Source of the DNA: Zancudomyces culisetae
Taxonomy: Eukaryota > Kickxellomycota > Harpellomycetes > Harpellales > Legeriomycetaceae
Assembly: GCA_001969505.1 (NCBI GenBank)
Contig: LSSK01000596.1
Coordinates: 1-28,765 of the forward strand
Length of the DNA stretch: 28,765 nt
Reading direction: 5' to 3'
Positions 1 through 9,495 of this stretch are shown here, in pieces (position 1 is the first letter of the stretch; each line of letters opens with the position of its first letter). Both the position numbers and the translations under genes were made by a program. The notes below the pieces were generated by a model. The model made no database searches and was not told where the DNA came from. It saw nothing but the letters and a program-made list of their open reading frames with translations.

Positions 1-1127
1 TTGCACTCTTCATGTCTTATGCTGAGCTCTATTACCAGACTGTATAACCTATTCGCTATTATCATTATCCCCGATTCTATAACACGTTGAAGTTGGAATC
101 CCATTTTCACTACATCCTCCTCTACATAATTGCTATTATCCACCAAGAACTGAATTATATCCATGGGTTTGCCAAATTCGGGCAAATATTTCCTACGCTT
201 TGATTCCAGTTCGATGTACTCGAATATGTAGTTTTTTCCCACATCCCCGTTTCTGAACAACATAGAGTAGAGATTCTCGCTGTATATATCAATAGAGGTA
301 CGATCCATCGATTTTAACAAACAATCTACTAGCTCTTTATCCTTAATTGCATATGGTCCCAAATATCTAAATATGACCGCGTACTCCATTATTTCACGTA
401 CTAGATCCTCTAGACTTTCGATTTGAATTTCATTGTTCGCATATATTTTTCCCGAATTTTGTACTTTCTTAATTATTACTTTCTCCAAGCTCGGCTGTAT
501 TGCAGAAATCGACTCTGGCAAGTCAACATACGAAGAAAAATATACTAAATACCTCGCTAGTAACGTATCTCTTGCATGTTCACCCCTTGTGATCACTGTA
601 TACTTGTGACGTATCATGTTTCTAGCCTTGTTTATATTGAGTATTTTATCGGGAAACATTGTATACTCATTTGAAAATTTACCACCCACTAACATAACCT
701 TTGAATTTAAGAATATGGTATTAATACTATCGTTCATTTCCTCGCCCAGAAAATATTCTCTGAATTTCTTCGAACTCGTATCAAGCTTCGACATATCACA
801 CAAAGTGCTATAGACTTTTTTTCTTCCATATGGTACCGCAAGCTCTTTTAGGATAGTTTTAAACTTTTCAACAATTCCAACGTAAAGCACAATGACCCCA
901 AATGAACCTCGTAGTAGTGCTAACACTAGTCTCCATATCCAAATGCCGTCTGTGCAAAAATCTAAACCCATACCATTTAACACTACAATGGCCACTGATA
1001 GATTTATAAAGACGTGAATAAGAGCATTATTCTGTATAGTATCCCTTGCTGCTCTAACAAAATCTGTAGTCCCAGTTGCCCAATTGACAAAATTGAGAAA
1101 ATAATAAAGTACTTTAACCATATCCAT
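1..1127 (-). CDS. Cytochrome P450-like protein, 5' part (truncated by window edge)
   Basis: An open frame runs from an ATG at 1127 to the left edge without a stop (375 codons); an in-frame TAA at 1137-1139 lies just upstream. Residues 1-90 hold two or three hydrophobic segments (about 36-52 and 62-86), an endoplasmic-reticulum anchor-like N-terminus. The remainder follows the pattern of fungal P450s: a region around 164-220 with the conserved spacing before the C/D helices, then KPMDIIQFLVDN at 320-331, which matches the Lys/Arg-Pro-x-Asp-(Leu/Ile)-(Leu/Ile)-Gln motif ahead of the I-helix, and an I-helix-like stretch at 340-362 followed by LSIRHEE, resembling the Leu-x-x-x-Pro-Glu region. The usual acid-Thr pair of the I-helix is not evident. 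The ExxR motif and heme cysteine would lie outside the window. Known role of the family: heme-thiolate monooxygenase. The assignment is a family-level pattern match made by eye; substrate unknown. A second ATG two codons downstream is an alternative start. Confidence 0.6.
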   Translation of the reverse strand, partial: MDMVKVLYYFLNFVNWATGTTDFVRAARDTIQNNALIHVFINLSVAIVVLNGMGLDFCTDGIWIWRLVLALLRGSFGVIVLYVGIVEKFKTILKELAVPYGRKKVYSTLCDMSKLDTSSKKFREYFLGEEMNDSINTIFLNSKVMLVGGKFSNEYTMFPDKILNINKARNMIRHKYTVITRGEHARDTLLARYLVYFSSYVDLPESISAIQPSLEKVIIKKVQNSGKIYANNEIQIESLEDLVREIMEYAVIFRYLGPYAIKDKELVDCLLKSMDRTSIDIYSENLYSMLFRNGDVGKNYIFEYIELESKRRKYLPEFGKPMDIIQFLVDNSNYVEEDVVKMGFQLQRVIESGIMIIANRLYSLVIELSIRHEEC

Positions 1128-2857
1128 TGAGGAATATTATTTGACACTTCTTTGTTTATATATCCATTTTTTAGTAAATACATGTGCAATAGACATCTTT
1201 CGGAATTAAATACACATCCCCACTTCCTAATATATAATAGAAAAGTTGTCCACTGTTAAAATGCCAAATCATCCAATAAGCTGATATTCCGATTTCACTG
1301 ATGCTAAGACTATTGGCTTTAACCAATACCTTTTTTTCATTTGTGACACTGTTGAAAAATTTTTATCTATGCGAAATAGGTTTATATAAATTATATTAAT
1401 CACACAAATATCCCTTCCAATTGATTTGAAGTAAACTTTACAATCATAATAATTTTCACAACGTTACACCAATTTGAATTATTTTATTATTGTGCCTGTT
1501 TTATTCTTGATAGCCTTTTAAACAAATATCACGCTATATACAAAAAGGTGAGAACCTAGAAAGTATTAAGCAACTAGCAATTAGGTTTCATGATTCATCA
1601 AGAAAAACATCCAGAATAGTACTACCAACCAAGCTCACTTTGTCCCTCTAAAAAGTCTGTGGTTTTTCTAGCTAGATGGATTTATTGTTTAAGTATGTTG
1701 AAAAGTTATGTATTCGGATTTTAGTTGACAATTCAAAATGACTTACGAACCCCAGATAAATTATTGACAAAAAACGATGGCTGGAATTGTGGTGATATCA
1801 TCAGATTATTTCCGCAATCATTTAACCTAGCTAAATGTCTACACGTAACCGACTCACAGCTTAACTAGCTAGTGTTATCATTATCTTTACTCTTTTGAGT
1901 TCATGGTTTATTTATATATTAAGTTCCTAGTGTTTCCGGTTCTCTGTGTTTTATATCCCACATATGAAATGTTGGCCAAAATAGACTAAAACAAAATTTT
2001 TTTGATGACAATGTATTTACTATAGTATACATTAGTATTTAGGAATAGTGTTTTAATTGACTATTGTATAAAATAGGAGTATGAGAATAAATAGAAAAGG
2101 GCATTGAACCTATATCTTAGAAATAAAGATTATTTTTAAAACCAAAAATACCAGAACAAAACTGCAATTATGGTTACTTGAATACATATCACTAAGATTT
2201 TGCTATAGGGTATACTAAGTTAGTCGCGATCAAGACTCCAGTTGATTTAGTTTGCTGAATTGGTTTACCTTTTAGAAACACTATTTACCAAAATAAATAT
2301 ATTTGTACAATCATCAATATTTTCTTAACAGTTTTCAAAATAACCCTACTTTGGTAATAGCCAGAATAATAATGCAGCATCTCACTAAAGAAAAAAAAGT
2401 CACAACAAATACCATCTGAACCCACAAAAAGCGATCCTAAACATCATAAAACCATTTTTTTCTAGGGGCTCTACATATATCGAGTGATATTTTTGTTTTT
2501 TTTTGTTAAATGAATTTATTAAATAAATATCACACAGAACTACAAAAAAAGAATCCTATAAAATATCTCTAATCAATTCCCCATCGTCCCTCTAAGGCTC
2601 TATAACACACCCCCTTTGATTCAAGGGAGTTTTTTCTCTCTCGACAGTCTGTATCAAATAATCCTATTGTGTTTAGTTATATAAAAGATTTTTATAATTC
2701 TTTAACCAAACTAAGCATTAGTGACCTAGTGCAAATATTTGGTTCCTAGTTGTTTTATTAACTTTTAAATTACTTTCTTATTTAAAAAAATGCCAAACTT
2801 ATTTACAAAAGTTATTTTTCAAAACCTCAATTACAATCAAAATAAAATACTACGCAT
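1128..2857. other. AT-rich intergenic region
   Basis: About 1.7 kb between the 5' end of the P450 gene and the 3' end of the FYR-domain gene. Homopolymer A and T runs are common and all six frames are broken by frequent stops. I see no tRNA-like A/B boxes, no long repeat and no domain-bearing frame. It presumably contains the P450 promoter and the terminator of the FYR gene, but I cannot point to specific sites. Confidence 0.6.
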
Positions 2858-5800
2858 TCAATCTCCGCTTGCAGATACTTTTACTGCACTATCTTTAGTA
2901 TTATCGTTACTTTCACCCAACTCTTTATCAATCTTGGTAGCAAGATCTCTGGCAATTTTGGAAGATTTTGAGAACTTTTTCAGAGCTTCTTGACCTCTAG
3001 CTAACATAAAAGTGCTCGGTTTACCACCTCTTCCCTTTTTTACCACACCCCTTACGTGCCTATCTTTCATTTCAGTAAATCTTTGAAATACATAATTTTT
3101 ACAGAGCTGTGACCCTTCCAAGTCCTGAATCATTTTTGCTATCGTAGGATGCGAAAAGCCAAAATAGTCTGGCCCAGACGCGGAATTCGAGTGTTCCCTT
3201 TTTCGAATTTTGTTTACAAGTTTTACAGCAGTTGTCCAAGCACCAGTGGCCGTATGTGCTATTATTGGCTTGCCGGGCATATCCTCAGACTCAATATAAA
3301 ACCGGGGACCATCGCCGCCATCATCGATTCTACACGTGTAAATAACATTTTTTTCCGGATCTATCATGCTTCCATACTCTCTTTGAACAACATATCCCAC
3401 AGGCCATATATACCTTTCATTATGGAATGTTTCACGATCTGTCACTATTTTTCCCAAATTGAGTAGAGTTAAAATTCCCACCTGTATTGGCAATATATAG
3501 TTCCCATCAGCATCTTTTGGAACAGGTTGAACCGACCTTATTCGAGATGAAAGTTCAACTTGTCTTTTTCTTTTTTTACCACCAGGCATTCCAACTGAAT
3601 GTGAAATTCCATTTCGTGACATTAACAGTCGTTTGTGTGCTAGGAGCTTTTGGTTTTTAGGTAAAGGACCCGATGAATTGGATCCAGCAGTTTTAGGTGG
3701 ATATATGTTTATAACTCTGGGTGCTATTTTGCCTCTGTGAAAAGAAAGGCCATTTGAAGAGTAATGTTCATTGCCATACTTATTATCAAACGGATGGGAT
3801 AGTTCGGCATCAAAGTATAAACCGTCGTTTTTTGTAGGTACAAAAGTTTGGCCAGTACTGTTTGTCTTTAGTAGCCTCGTTGTTTTGATAGGCGGTGAAT
3901 CTGGTACCGTGTTATATGCTGGTCTACTAGTTTCCACTATTATCATTTCATCATTGCGTGAATTTTTAATTGTGTTTTTGTACCTGGTGGTGAAGTCCAT
4001 TTCACTTTTGTTTGAGGTCCACGTTTGGTCAAAATAGTCTTCCTTCCTGCTCGTTTTTTCATTGGGGTTGCCTGTACCCTCATTATTTTCTAAGGGTTTA
4101 GCCTCGAAAGTATAACTTTTACCTAAATAGAAACTTTGACTCCTGTGTATGTCTATTTTTTCCTCGCTTCCCATTGGTCTGAGGGGATTAGACTTTTCTT
4201 TAGTACCATTTGATATCCTACTGTTTTGACCTGAAGTACTCAAGGTATTATTTAAAGGTGTGATTAATTCACCGGTGTCATCCAATACATAGTTTCCTGG
4301 ATACGTCTTTCGACGATGACTATTATTTTTTTCGTTTATATTATTTCCAAAGCCTTGGTATCTCAAAAATTTTGGTTCCTGAATTCCAGAAGCATCTTTT
4401 TCTGGCGCTATTAGTTAATTAGTACAGTTATAATTTTTTTAAAAGGCTATACCTAAAGATCGAAGTTTAAACCTATTATATGGATATTTATAACTATTTT
4501 GCGTACCCAGGTATGTCGAAGAATTTCTCATTCTGTTTCTATCACAATAGAGTTGGTAACCTTTTTCGCCAAGAATGGGAGGTTCTATTGATAGCGAGTT
4601 GAACTATAGTTCCTAACAATGTTCGATTCGCACAATCTGAAAGATGGTATCATTTCTAAATAAAAATAAAATTACATACCTTTTATTACTGGCAGAGAAC
4701 GGTTAAAAATACAATTCATCTCATTATTCATCAAAACATCGGTTTTTCGGGTCGCTTCAGAAGTCGATACTGATCCTTGTCTCTGCATCTCTGGTAACGA
4801 ACTCACAGCGCTACAGTTGTTTTTTTCTCTCGAACTTTTTTTTTCATAGTTATGTATTTTTGAATTTAGCTCTTCAATCTCATTTTGAGCGTTTTTCAGA
4901 GTTTTCTGAAAGTACTTGACATTCTACGTATGTAAATCGAAGTTTTGACGGTATACGTTAAAAGTTATTCATTAAATATATATCTTCTCTCAAATGAAAC
5001 ACATACCTTTTTAGAATCAAGGTACTTCTGCTTCAAAAGTTTGTATTTATCACACAATGCAACACTGACTTCTAGAGGCTCACCCTTCTCGTCATCCAAT
5101 CTGGACCTAAACTCAGCTAATCCATCTTCATCAATATCACTGTCACTCTCACTGTCCTCATCATAGTCGCTGTTGTAGTCACAGCTGTAGTTTTTATATC
5201 CCACATAATCTTCATTTAGCTCGACACTAGATAAATTTGATTTAACTCTCTCTCTTCCTGAATAGGCGGTAATATTGCGAGAGTAGGCAGGGCTATTCCT
5301 CTCATAGGCATCGTTATTATAGTAATGTACCATAACTTCGTCCCTATCGAAGCTTCCGCCAGTGTCATTTTTATATCTCACAGTTCCATTATTAGAACCT
5401 ATTCTGTGTACAATTTTGTGTGGTATTGCATTCGAACTTTTCATAAATACTTTAGAGTTTTCGAATTTTTTTTTCAAAACATCTCTATTTAATTTAATTT
5501 TTTTTGCGCTTCCATGAAAACCCACACTCATTTTTACACATTCTAGGGTATCAGCATTAGCTTCATAGTAGCTTGTATTGGTATAAACATGCTGATATCT
5601 TCTAATTGACGCTGTTTTGTGATTATTAATAGCTGTATACTCCTCATTTTCACCTTCTTTGATAGTCCCATAGCGCATTCCATCGCTGTAAGCAGCAGCT
5701 TCAGTACCTTTTATGCCATTCTGGCCATTTTCCACTTTCTCATTAATCGTAGATTCTTTACCGCTCTGAACAGACTTCTCGCCTATTGGGCTGCTATTTT

Positions 5801-5888
5801 CCTTGTTTTGCTGATCTGGGGCAAATTCAATTATATTCTCAATGGTAAACGCAAGAGTTTCCAAGCCATTTGCGAATCTATTTTCCAT
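2858..5888 (-). CDS. FYRN/FYRC-domain nuclear protein (TBRG1-like), four exons
   Basis: Spliced model: exon 1 5888-5007, exon 2 4923-4680, exon 3 4584-4453, exon 4 4407-2858; 935 residues. All junctions keep frame (phases 0, 1, 1), donors are GTATGT, GTATGT and GTATAG, acceptors are TAG. The start is the first ATG after an in-frame TAG. Seen in the protein: a low-complexity N-terminus, an acidic Asp/Ser/Glu tract at about 236-256, a coiled coil at about 276-325 spanning the exon 1/2 junction, a basic nuclear-localisation-like GGKKRKRQ at about 695-702, then FYRN (about 722-778, with IVTDRETFHNERYIWPVGY) and FYRC (about 779-866, with GPDYFGFSHPTIAKMI). FYR domains are known from MLL/Set1-type methyltransferases and TBRG1. 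There is no SET domain, so the coiled coil plus FYR pair is most like TBRG1. A chromatin-associated role is inferred. It ends in TGA. Confidence 0.82.
4408..4452 (-). other. Intron 3 of the FYR-domain gene (45 bp)
   Basis: Very short intron: donor GTATAG, a TACTAAT branch-site-like motif, and acceptor TAATAG only a few bases after it. The phase 1 junction restores an Ala codon (G/CG). Confidence 0.75.
4585..4679 (-). other. Intron 2 of the FYR-domain gene (95 bp)
   Basis: Donor GTATGT after AAA G (phase 1), acceptor CTATCAATAG. It is the only nearby TAG acceptor whose phase joins exon 2 to the open frame of exon 3; CTATAG a few bases upstream gives the wrong phase. Confidence 0.7.
4924..5006 (-). 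other. Intron 1 of the FYR-domain gene (83 bp)
   Basis: On the minus strand it starts GTATGTG after AAA AAG and ends ACATACGTAG. Splicing joins phase 0 to phase 0 and continues the coiled coil into an exon that is open for 81 codons. Reading through instead gives a stop after 13 codons. Confidence 0.8.
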
Positions 5889-6162
5889 TCTAGCCTGTAG
5901 TGCATAAGCCGTTTTTTTTGTTCCGTGCTACGTTTATTGTTAACACTCTGGTGCAGAGATGTTTACCACTTTGTTACTATTACTTCCTTATTAACGACGA
6001 TTTAGGTTAGAGTAAAAGGCAATAAGTTTTTTTCAATTCCCGATTAAATACTCACAAAATGAAAATGTTATTATAAGGTATCCTCCTAAATGAATTGCGC
6101 TTTTTCATACATCTATACTTATACGTTCAATCTGATAGCCTTAGAGAGCGTGAGGAATCAAA

Positions 6163-6206
6163 CCAAGACTAAAAACAAAACCAAAACTAAAATCAAAATC
6201 AATCCA
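6163..6206. repeat. Degenerate hexamer array (AAAACY/AAAATC)
   Basis: Consecutive six-base units of the form CCAAGA, CTAAAA, ACAAAA, CCAAAA, CTAAAA, TCAAAA, TCAATC on the plus strand. The period of six is clear although single bases vary between units. Confidence 0.6.
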
Positions 6207-6751
6207 ACCTCAAAAGCCTGGCTTGTATATACTCTACCTCGATTTAAGTGTAATACAAAATGGTTTATACCTTCATCAACTATAATAAAGGTTTGAGTAT
6301 CTTATATTAGCAATAAATCGAGTATAAAAAAGGCAATACACCATTGATCTATATATACTTCTTTATCTAATTGCTAATCTAGAATAATATGTTCCAAAGT
6401 TGAAAGCCAGCTTCAGTTTCTAGCATTCATTGGCTTTAAAAACTTCCTTATTTGCACTTTATTCTTTGCTCTGTAGTTTAATTCCATTAAAAGTCGATAC
6501 AAATACGAATATCAAATTTTATATTAATTTAATAAAAACCAGCCCATTATCTTCTTGTATTTTGTATTGCTTCATTCTACAAGCTTTATTACTTTAAAGA
6601 AAAGGTGTTCAGAATTTTTTTGAAAAATTGCATTCGGAAATAAATGAGTGGTTGGCTTAAGATTGAAGAATAATTAAAGTTCTAGAGGTTAAAAGTGTAC
6701 ATTAAAATTAGTGCTTGGTCTTTCCTTTGAGGATTTGTTGATTAATTTTGT

Positions 6752-6840
6752 AATTGGAATTGGAATTGGAATTAGAATTGGAATTGGAATTTGGATTGGA
6801 GTTGGAGTTGGAGTTGTGATTGGAATTGGGATTAGGATTG
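6752..6840. repeat. Degenerate hexamer array (GGAATT/GGAGTT)
   Basis: About 15 six-base units: GGAATT repeated with AGAATT, TGGATT, GGAGTT, GGGATT and AGGATT variants. On the minus strand it would translate as Ile-Pro/Thr-Pro or Asn-Ser/Asn-Pro repeats depending on frame, but no convincing gene surrounds it. Confidence 0.8.
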
Positions 6841-7219
6841 ACCCTTGAATGCCAGCTAAAAAAACACAAAATAATAAATACATATAAATGCAAATATTTA
6901 AGAACATGGCAGTATTAACATGAAATTTACTCAAATAATTTGGGTCCTAGAGCAGAAAGAACTAAAAATTAGCTACAAAAACAGTGTGCTTGCTTAGAAA
7001 TTATTTGTGGTGGAGAAATTTGAAGTGCTCGATAGTGTTCAATAGGAGTGTAAACACTTTTTTTATAAAAAAAAATATCCATCATTAACCTGCTAAATAT
7101 GTTAAAGCTGGAACTATAAACCACGGGGGATTAATATAAAATGCAAAGAAAATGATAAAAAAAGCCATAGGTTGACGAAAATGTAAATGTTGTTAACAAT
7201 TGAAGTAAGAATATGCCGA

Positions 7220-7484
7220 ATGGAAGTTGAGAACAAACAAACAATATGTGGAAGGTATGGTGAACAGCTAGGAACTATCAATGTTTTGCACCTAGTGCAT
7301 TGGCAGATCTGTGGTTCCTACATGAAAAGCAATTTATGCAGGTGGTTTTCTTGACATATCAAAACCCTTAGCTTTGGGCCAATTACGTTTTATACGTCTA
7401 ATCCTCACAGAACTGCGACCTGGCCAATTACCAAGCCATCTGGCTAAACAATGCGGGCTTACTAGAACAACAAAAAGCACCTAA
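7220..7484 (+). pseudogene. Coding-like remnant in two overlapping frames (unrecognised)
   Basis: Two adjacent plus-strand frames look coding in an otherwise stop-rich gap. Frame one starts at ATG 7220 and ends at TGA 7352-7354 (44 residues). Frame two is open from 7326 to TAA 7482-7484 (52 codons, no ATG), with a soluble, balanced composition including LRPGQLPSHLAKQCGL. GC appears higher than in the flanking DNA. The ten-base string GGCCAATTAC occurs twice (near 7378 and 7422). I do not recognise the family. A frameshifted gene relic, an exon of an unseen gene, or chance are all possible. Confidence 0.25.
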
Positions 7485-8329
7485 TCAAAACACCAATTGG
7501 TCAGAACATTCGTTCTCTTTATCTATAAATATCTCAACCTAACTTTTAGTTTACTGTTATACTCTCTAAAAATAATACCCTTTTATGTGTTCACTTTACT
7601 TTGTCAAATAAACAACGCGCTTGAAAAAAAAGCCTCTGGCAAATACAGAAAAAGTAGCTATGTTTGTCAGAAACAGAATAAAGTAACACGATGAAATATA
7701 CTAAATCATGCCTGGTCCGCAATACAAGAACGAAAAGTATCCAGGTTGTAAATGAAAATGAGAAAGTTCGACCAACCACAGGTTTTCAAGCTTTCTGTAA
7801 CATCAGAGTATCGGAACTATACATTACGTAAACAATGGTAAACCATGTAAAGTATTTAAAAGCAAATGGGAATAACTAGCCACAAATCATACCAGTACAA
7901 ACAAAACAATTCTCAAGACAAAATCTTTTAAATCGCCGAGATTAGGGCATACAAGTTTTTATGATCAGCAACACTATATTCTGTATTAGACCCATCGAAA
8001 ATCCAAACACCCCCTTAACCATTTGAGGGGAGAGTGAGTGCCAGGAAACGGGTGCTGATATAGCAAATAGCCTAAAAAAAAAGATGGAAAACAGTAATAC
8101 GGTAAAATATATTACATTTACCTGAACAAACAGCGAGTTAAAACAATTAAAAACTCTTATGTACATCTACAATCACAGGATCCCAAGCTCGTTTTAAAAT
8201 GCCAGGTTTATAGCATGTGCCTTTTATTTTCTATTTACAGTAGAACGAAAAATTTGCTCAAATTAATCTTGTTAGCGACATGATTGTATTTCACAACAGC
8301 TTACCTGAAATATTGTGTGAGTTGACCTT
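7485..8329. other. Intergenic region downstream of CK2 beta
   Basis: About 0.85 kb. On the minus strand it carries intron-like signals: TTCAG/GTAAGC near 8300, TTGTAG/ATG at 8166, CAG/GTAAAT at 8121 and a poly-pyrimidine TTTTAG acceptor at 8073. They would define a 45-base exon (8166-8122) and a 49-base intron (8121-8073). No protein family is visible, so I do not call a gene. Confidence 0.4.
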
Positions 8330-8953
8330 TTATCCTGGAAACGTTCGCAACCACTTCGCCCTACTACCATTTTTGCTATATTCATTTATCCTAAAACCAA
8401 AGACTTTAGGTATATATAGTTCATTGATGTTCCTTGTATTCAGATACTGGGGGTAGGCTTCAAAAAAGACATGAGCAAAGTTCGTGCCAAAAAATGCGCC
8501 GTCAATTGGTTCATGGAACGAGTTTTGTGGTGAGTATAAATCTAAACATCTCGGACAAAATAATTTAACCACATCCCTTTCTGGTCTATTGCGTCTTCCG
8601 CACGGAACCACAAGGGCATTATTGCATAAAAAACGGGGACATGTCCCAAAATCGCCATTTTCATATTTGCTTGCCATTTCTCGCAGCCCTGTTGTAGTGT
8701 TGATATATCGCGAATGGATCAAACCATATAAGAGTATTGCTGAAGATTGGATAATCTCTTTTTCCTCTTTTTTCAACTCATCCCTTTCTATATCCAATAT
8801 CAAATCAAGCGCTTCATTGTAGTAATTTACGATTGGTGAAAGCCCTACCAAGTTATTTTCGTCCTCTATAAACTCCTTCCTAACTTTGCAAAAATACTCA
8901 TGACCAGATGCTTCGCAAAACCTTGTTATCCAATTCGGCTCATCCTTGGACAT
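8330..8953 (-). CDS. ckb1: Casein kinase 2 regulatory (beta) subunit
   Basis: A 207-residue protein, close to the usual length of about 215. CK2 beta dimerises through its zinc finger, bridges two catalytic alpha subunits and tunes substrate choice of this Ser/Thr kinase in nucleus and cytoplasm. The family layout is complete: start MSKDEPNWITRFC, the YFCKV and DENNLVGL stretch, helix LLYGLIHSRYI, and the zinc finger with Cys105, Cys110, Cys133 and Cys136, whose spacing (5, 23, 3) equals that of the human protein. DGAFFGTNFAHVF and IPKVFGFRI follow. The tail SKNGSRAKWLR resembles fungal rather than animal beta subunits. I chose the ATG at 8953 because it aligns with known N-termini; an open but ATG-less extension runs upstream to an in-frame TAG. 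No intron is needed. Confidence 0.93.
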   Translation of the reverse strand: MSKDEPNWITRFCEASGHEYFCKVRKEFIEDENNLVGLSPIVNYYNEALDLILDIERDELKKEEKEIIQSSAILLYGLIHSRYINTTTGLREMASKYENGDFGTCPRFLCNNALVVPCGRRNRPERDVVKLFCPRCLDLYSPQNSFHEPIDGAFFGTNFAHVFFEAYPQYLNTRNINELYIPKVFGFRINEYSKNGSRAKWLRTFPG

Positions 8954-9495
8954 CTCTACTGATATATTCAATTCTTTGTTCCCGTACTCATTTATTAAAG
9001 AATAAGTCCGAATAATCCAAATCTACAACAGGAGAGAAACGACAACATAAATCTTGCCCGTTTTATATCTTTTTTTTCCTCTGGCCCATTCCAATTTTTC
9101 TAAAACGCCCTGCCATAAATGTTTAGATTCATTGTAATAAATCCATGCAAAAAAATGTGCGTTTCGTCTGGCATACCTAATTATTTCATAGGTTGTAATT
9201 ATCAATAATTTTTCAATTATGGTTACACAAAACAAAGGCGTAGCAGGAAACTAGTAGTAATTTAATGTTGTATTTTTTTATGGATTATTTGAATCATATT
9301 ACAAAAACACTCCTCTCTCTTTTCTCCCACCTCCAAAAAAAATAGAGAGTCGCTGCGAGATACTGCCCACAACACTGACTAGAATACCAGTCCTTACGAA
9401 TAAACCAAGGTTTGTTCACCCAAAAATCTTTGAATATATAGCAGCATCTGTCGTTTTATATACAATTTCCGGCTATTACTATTTGAAAAAAAGGA
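8954..9495. other. Intergenic region between CK2 beta and the cyclin gene
   Basis: About 540 bases between two genes on the same strand, so it should contain the CK2 beta promoter and the cyclin 3' end. A 70-codon minus-strand frame at 9023-9235 shows no family features. No other element is seen. Confidence 0.55.

Larger units (their letters stand above)
5889..7219. other. Intergenic region with two hexamer-period tracts
   Basis: About 1.3 kb upstream of the FYR gene. It contains an A-rich tract of six-base units (AAAACC/AAAACT/AAAATC) near 6163-6206 and a longer GGAATT-type array at 6752-6840. Otherwise it is AT-rich with no recognisable gene. Confidence 0.6.

Noticed and set aside
4615-4640. 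B-box-like GTTCGATTC
   Set aside because: It lies in intron 2 of the FYR gene and has no matching T-stem or A box.
6689-6934. Small minus-strand frame with a hydrophobic start and Ile-Pro/Thr-Pro repeats
   Set aside because: The repeats come directly from the GGAATT-type array, two frames are open over it, and nothing else supports a gene.
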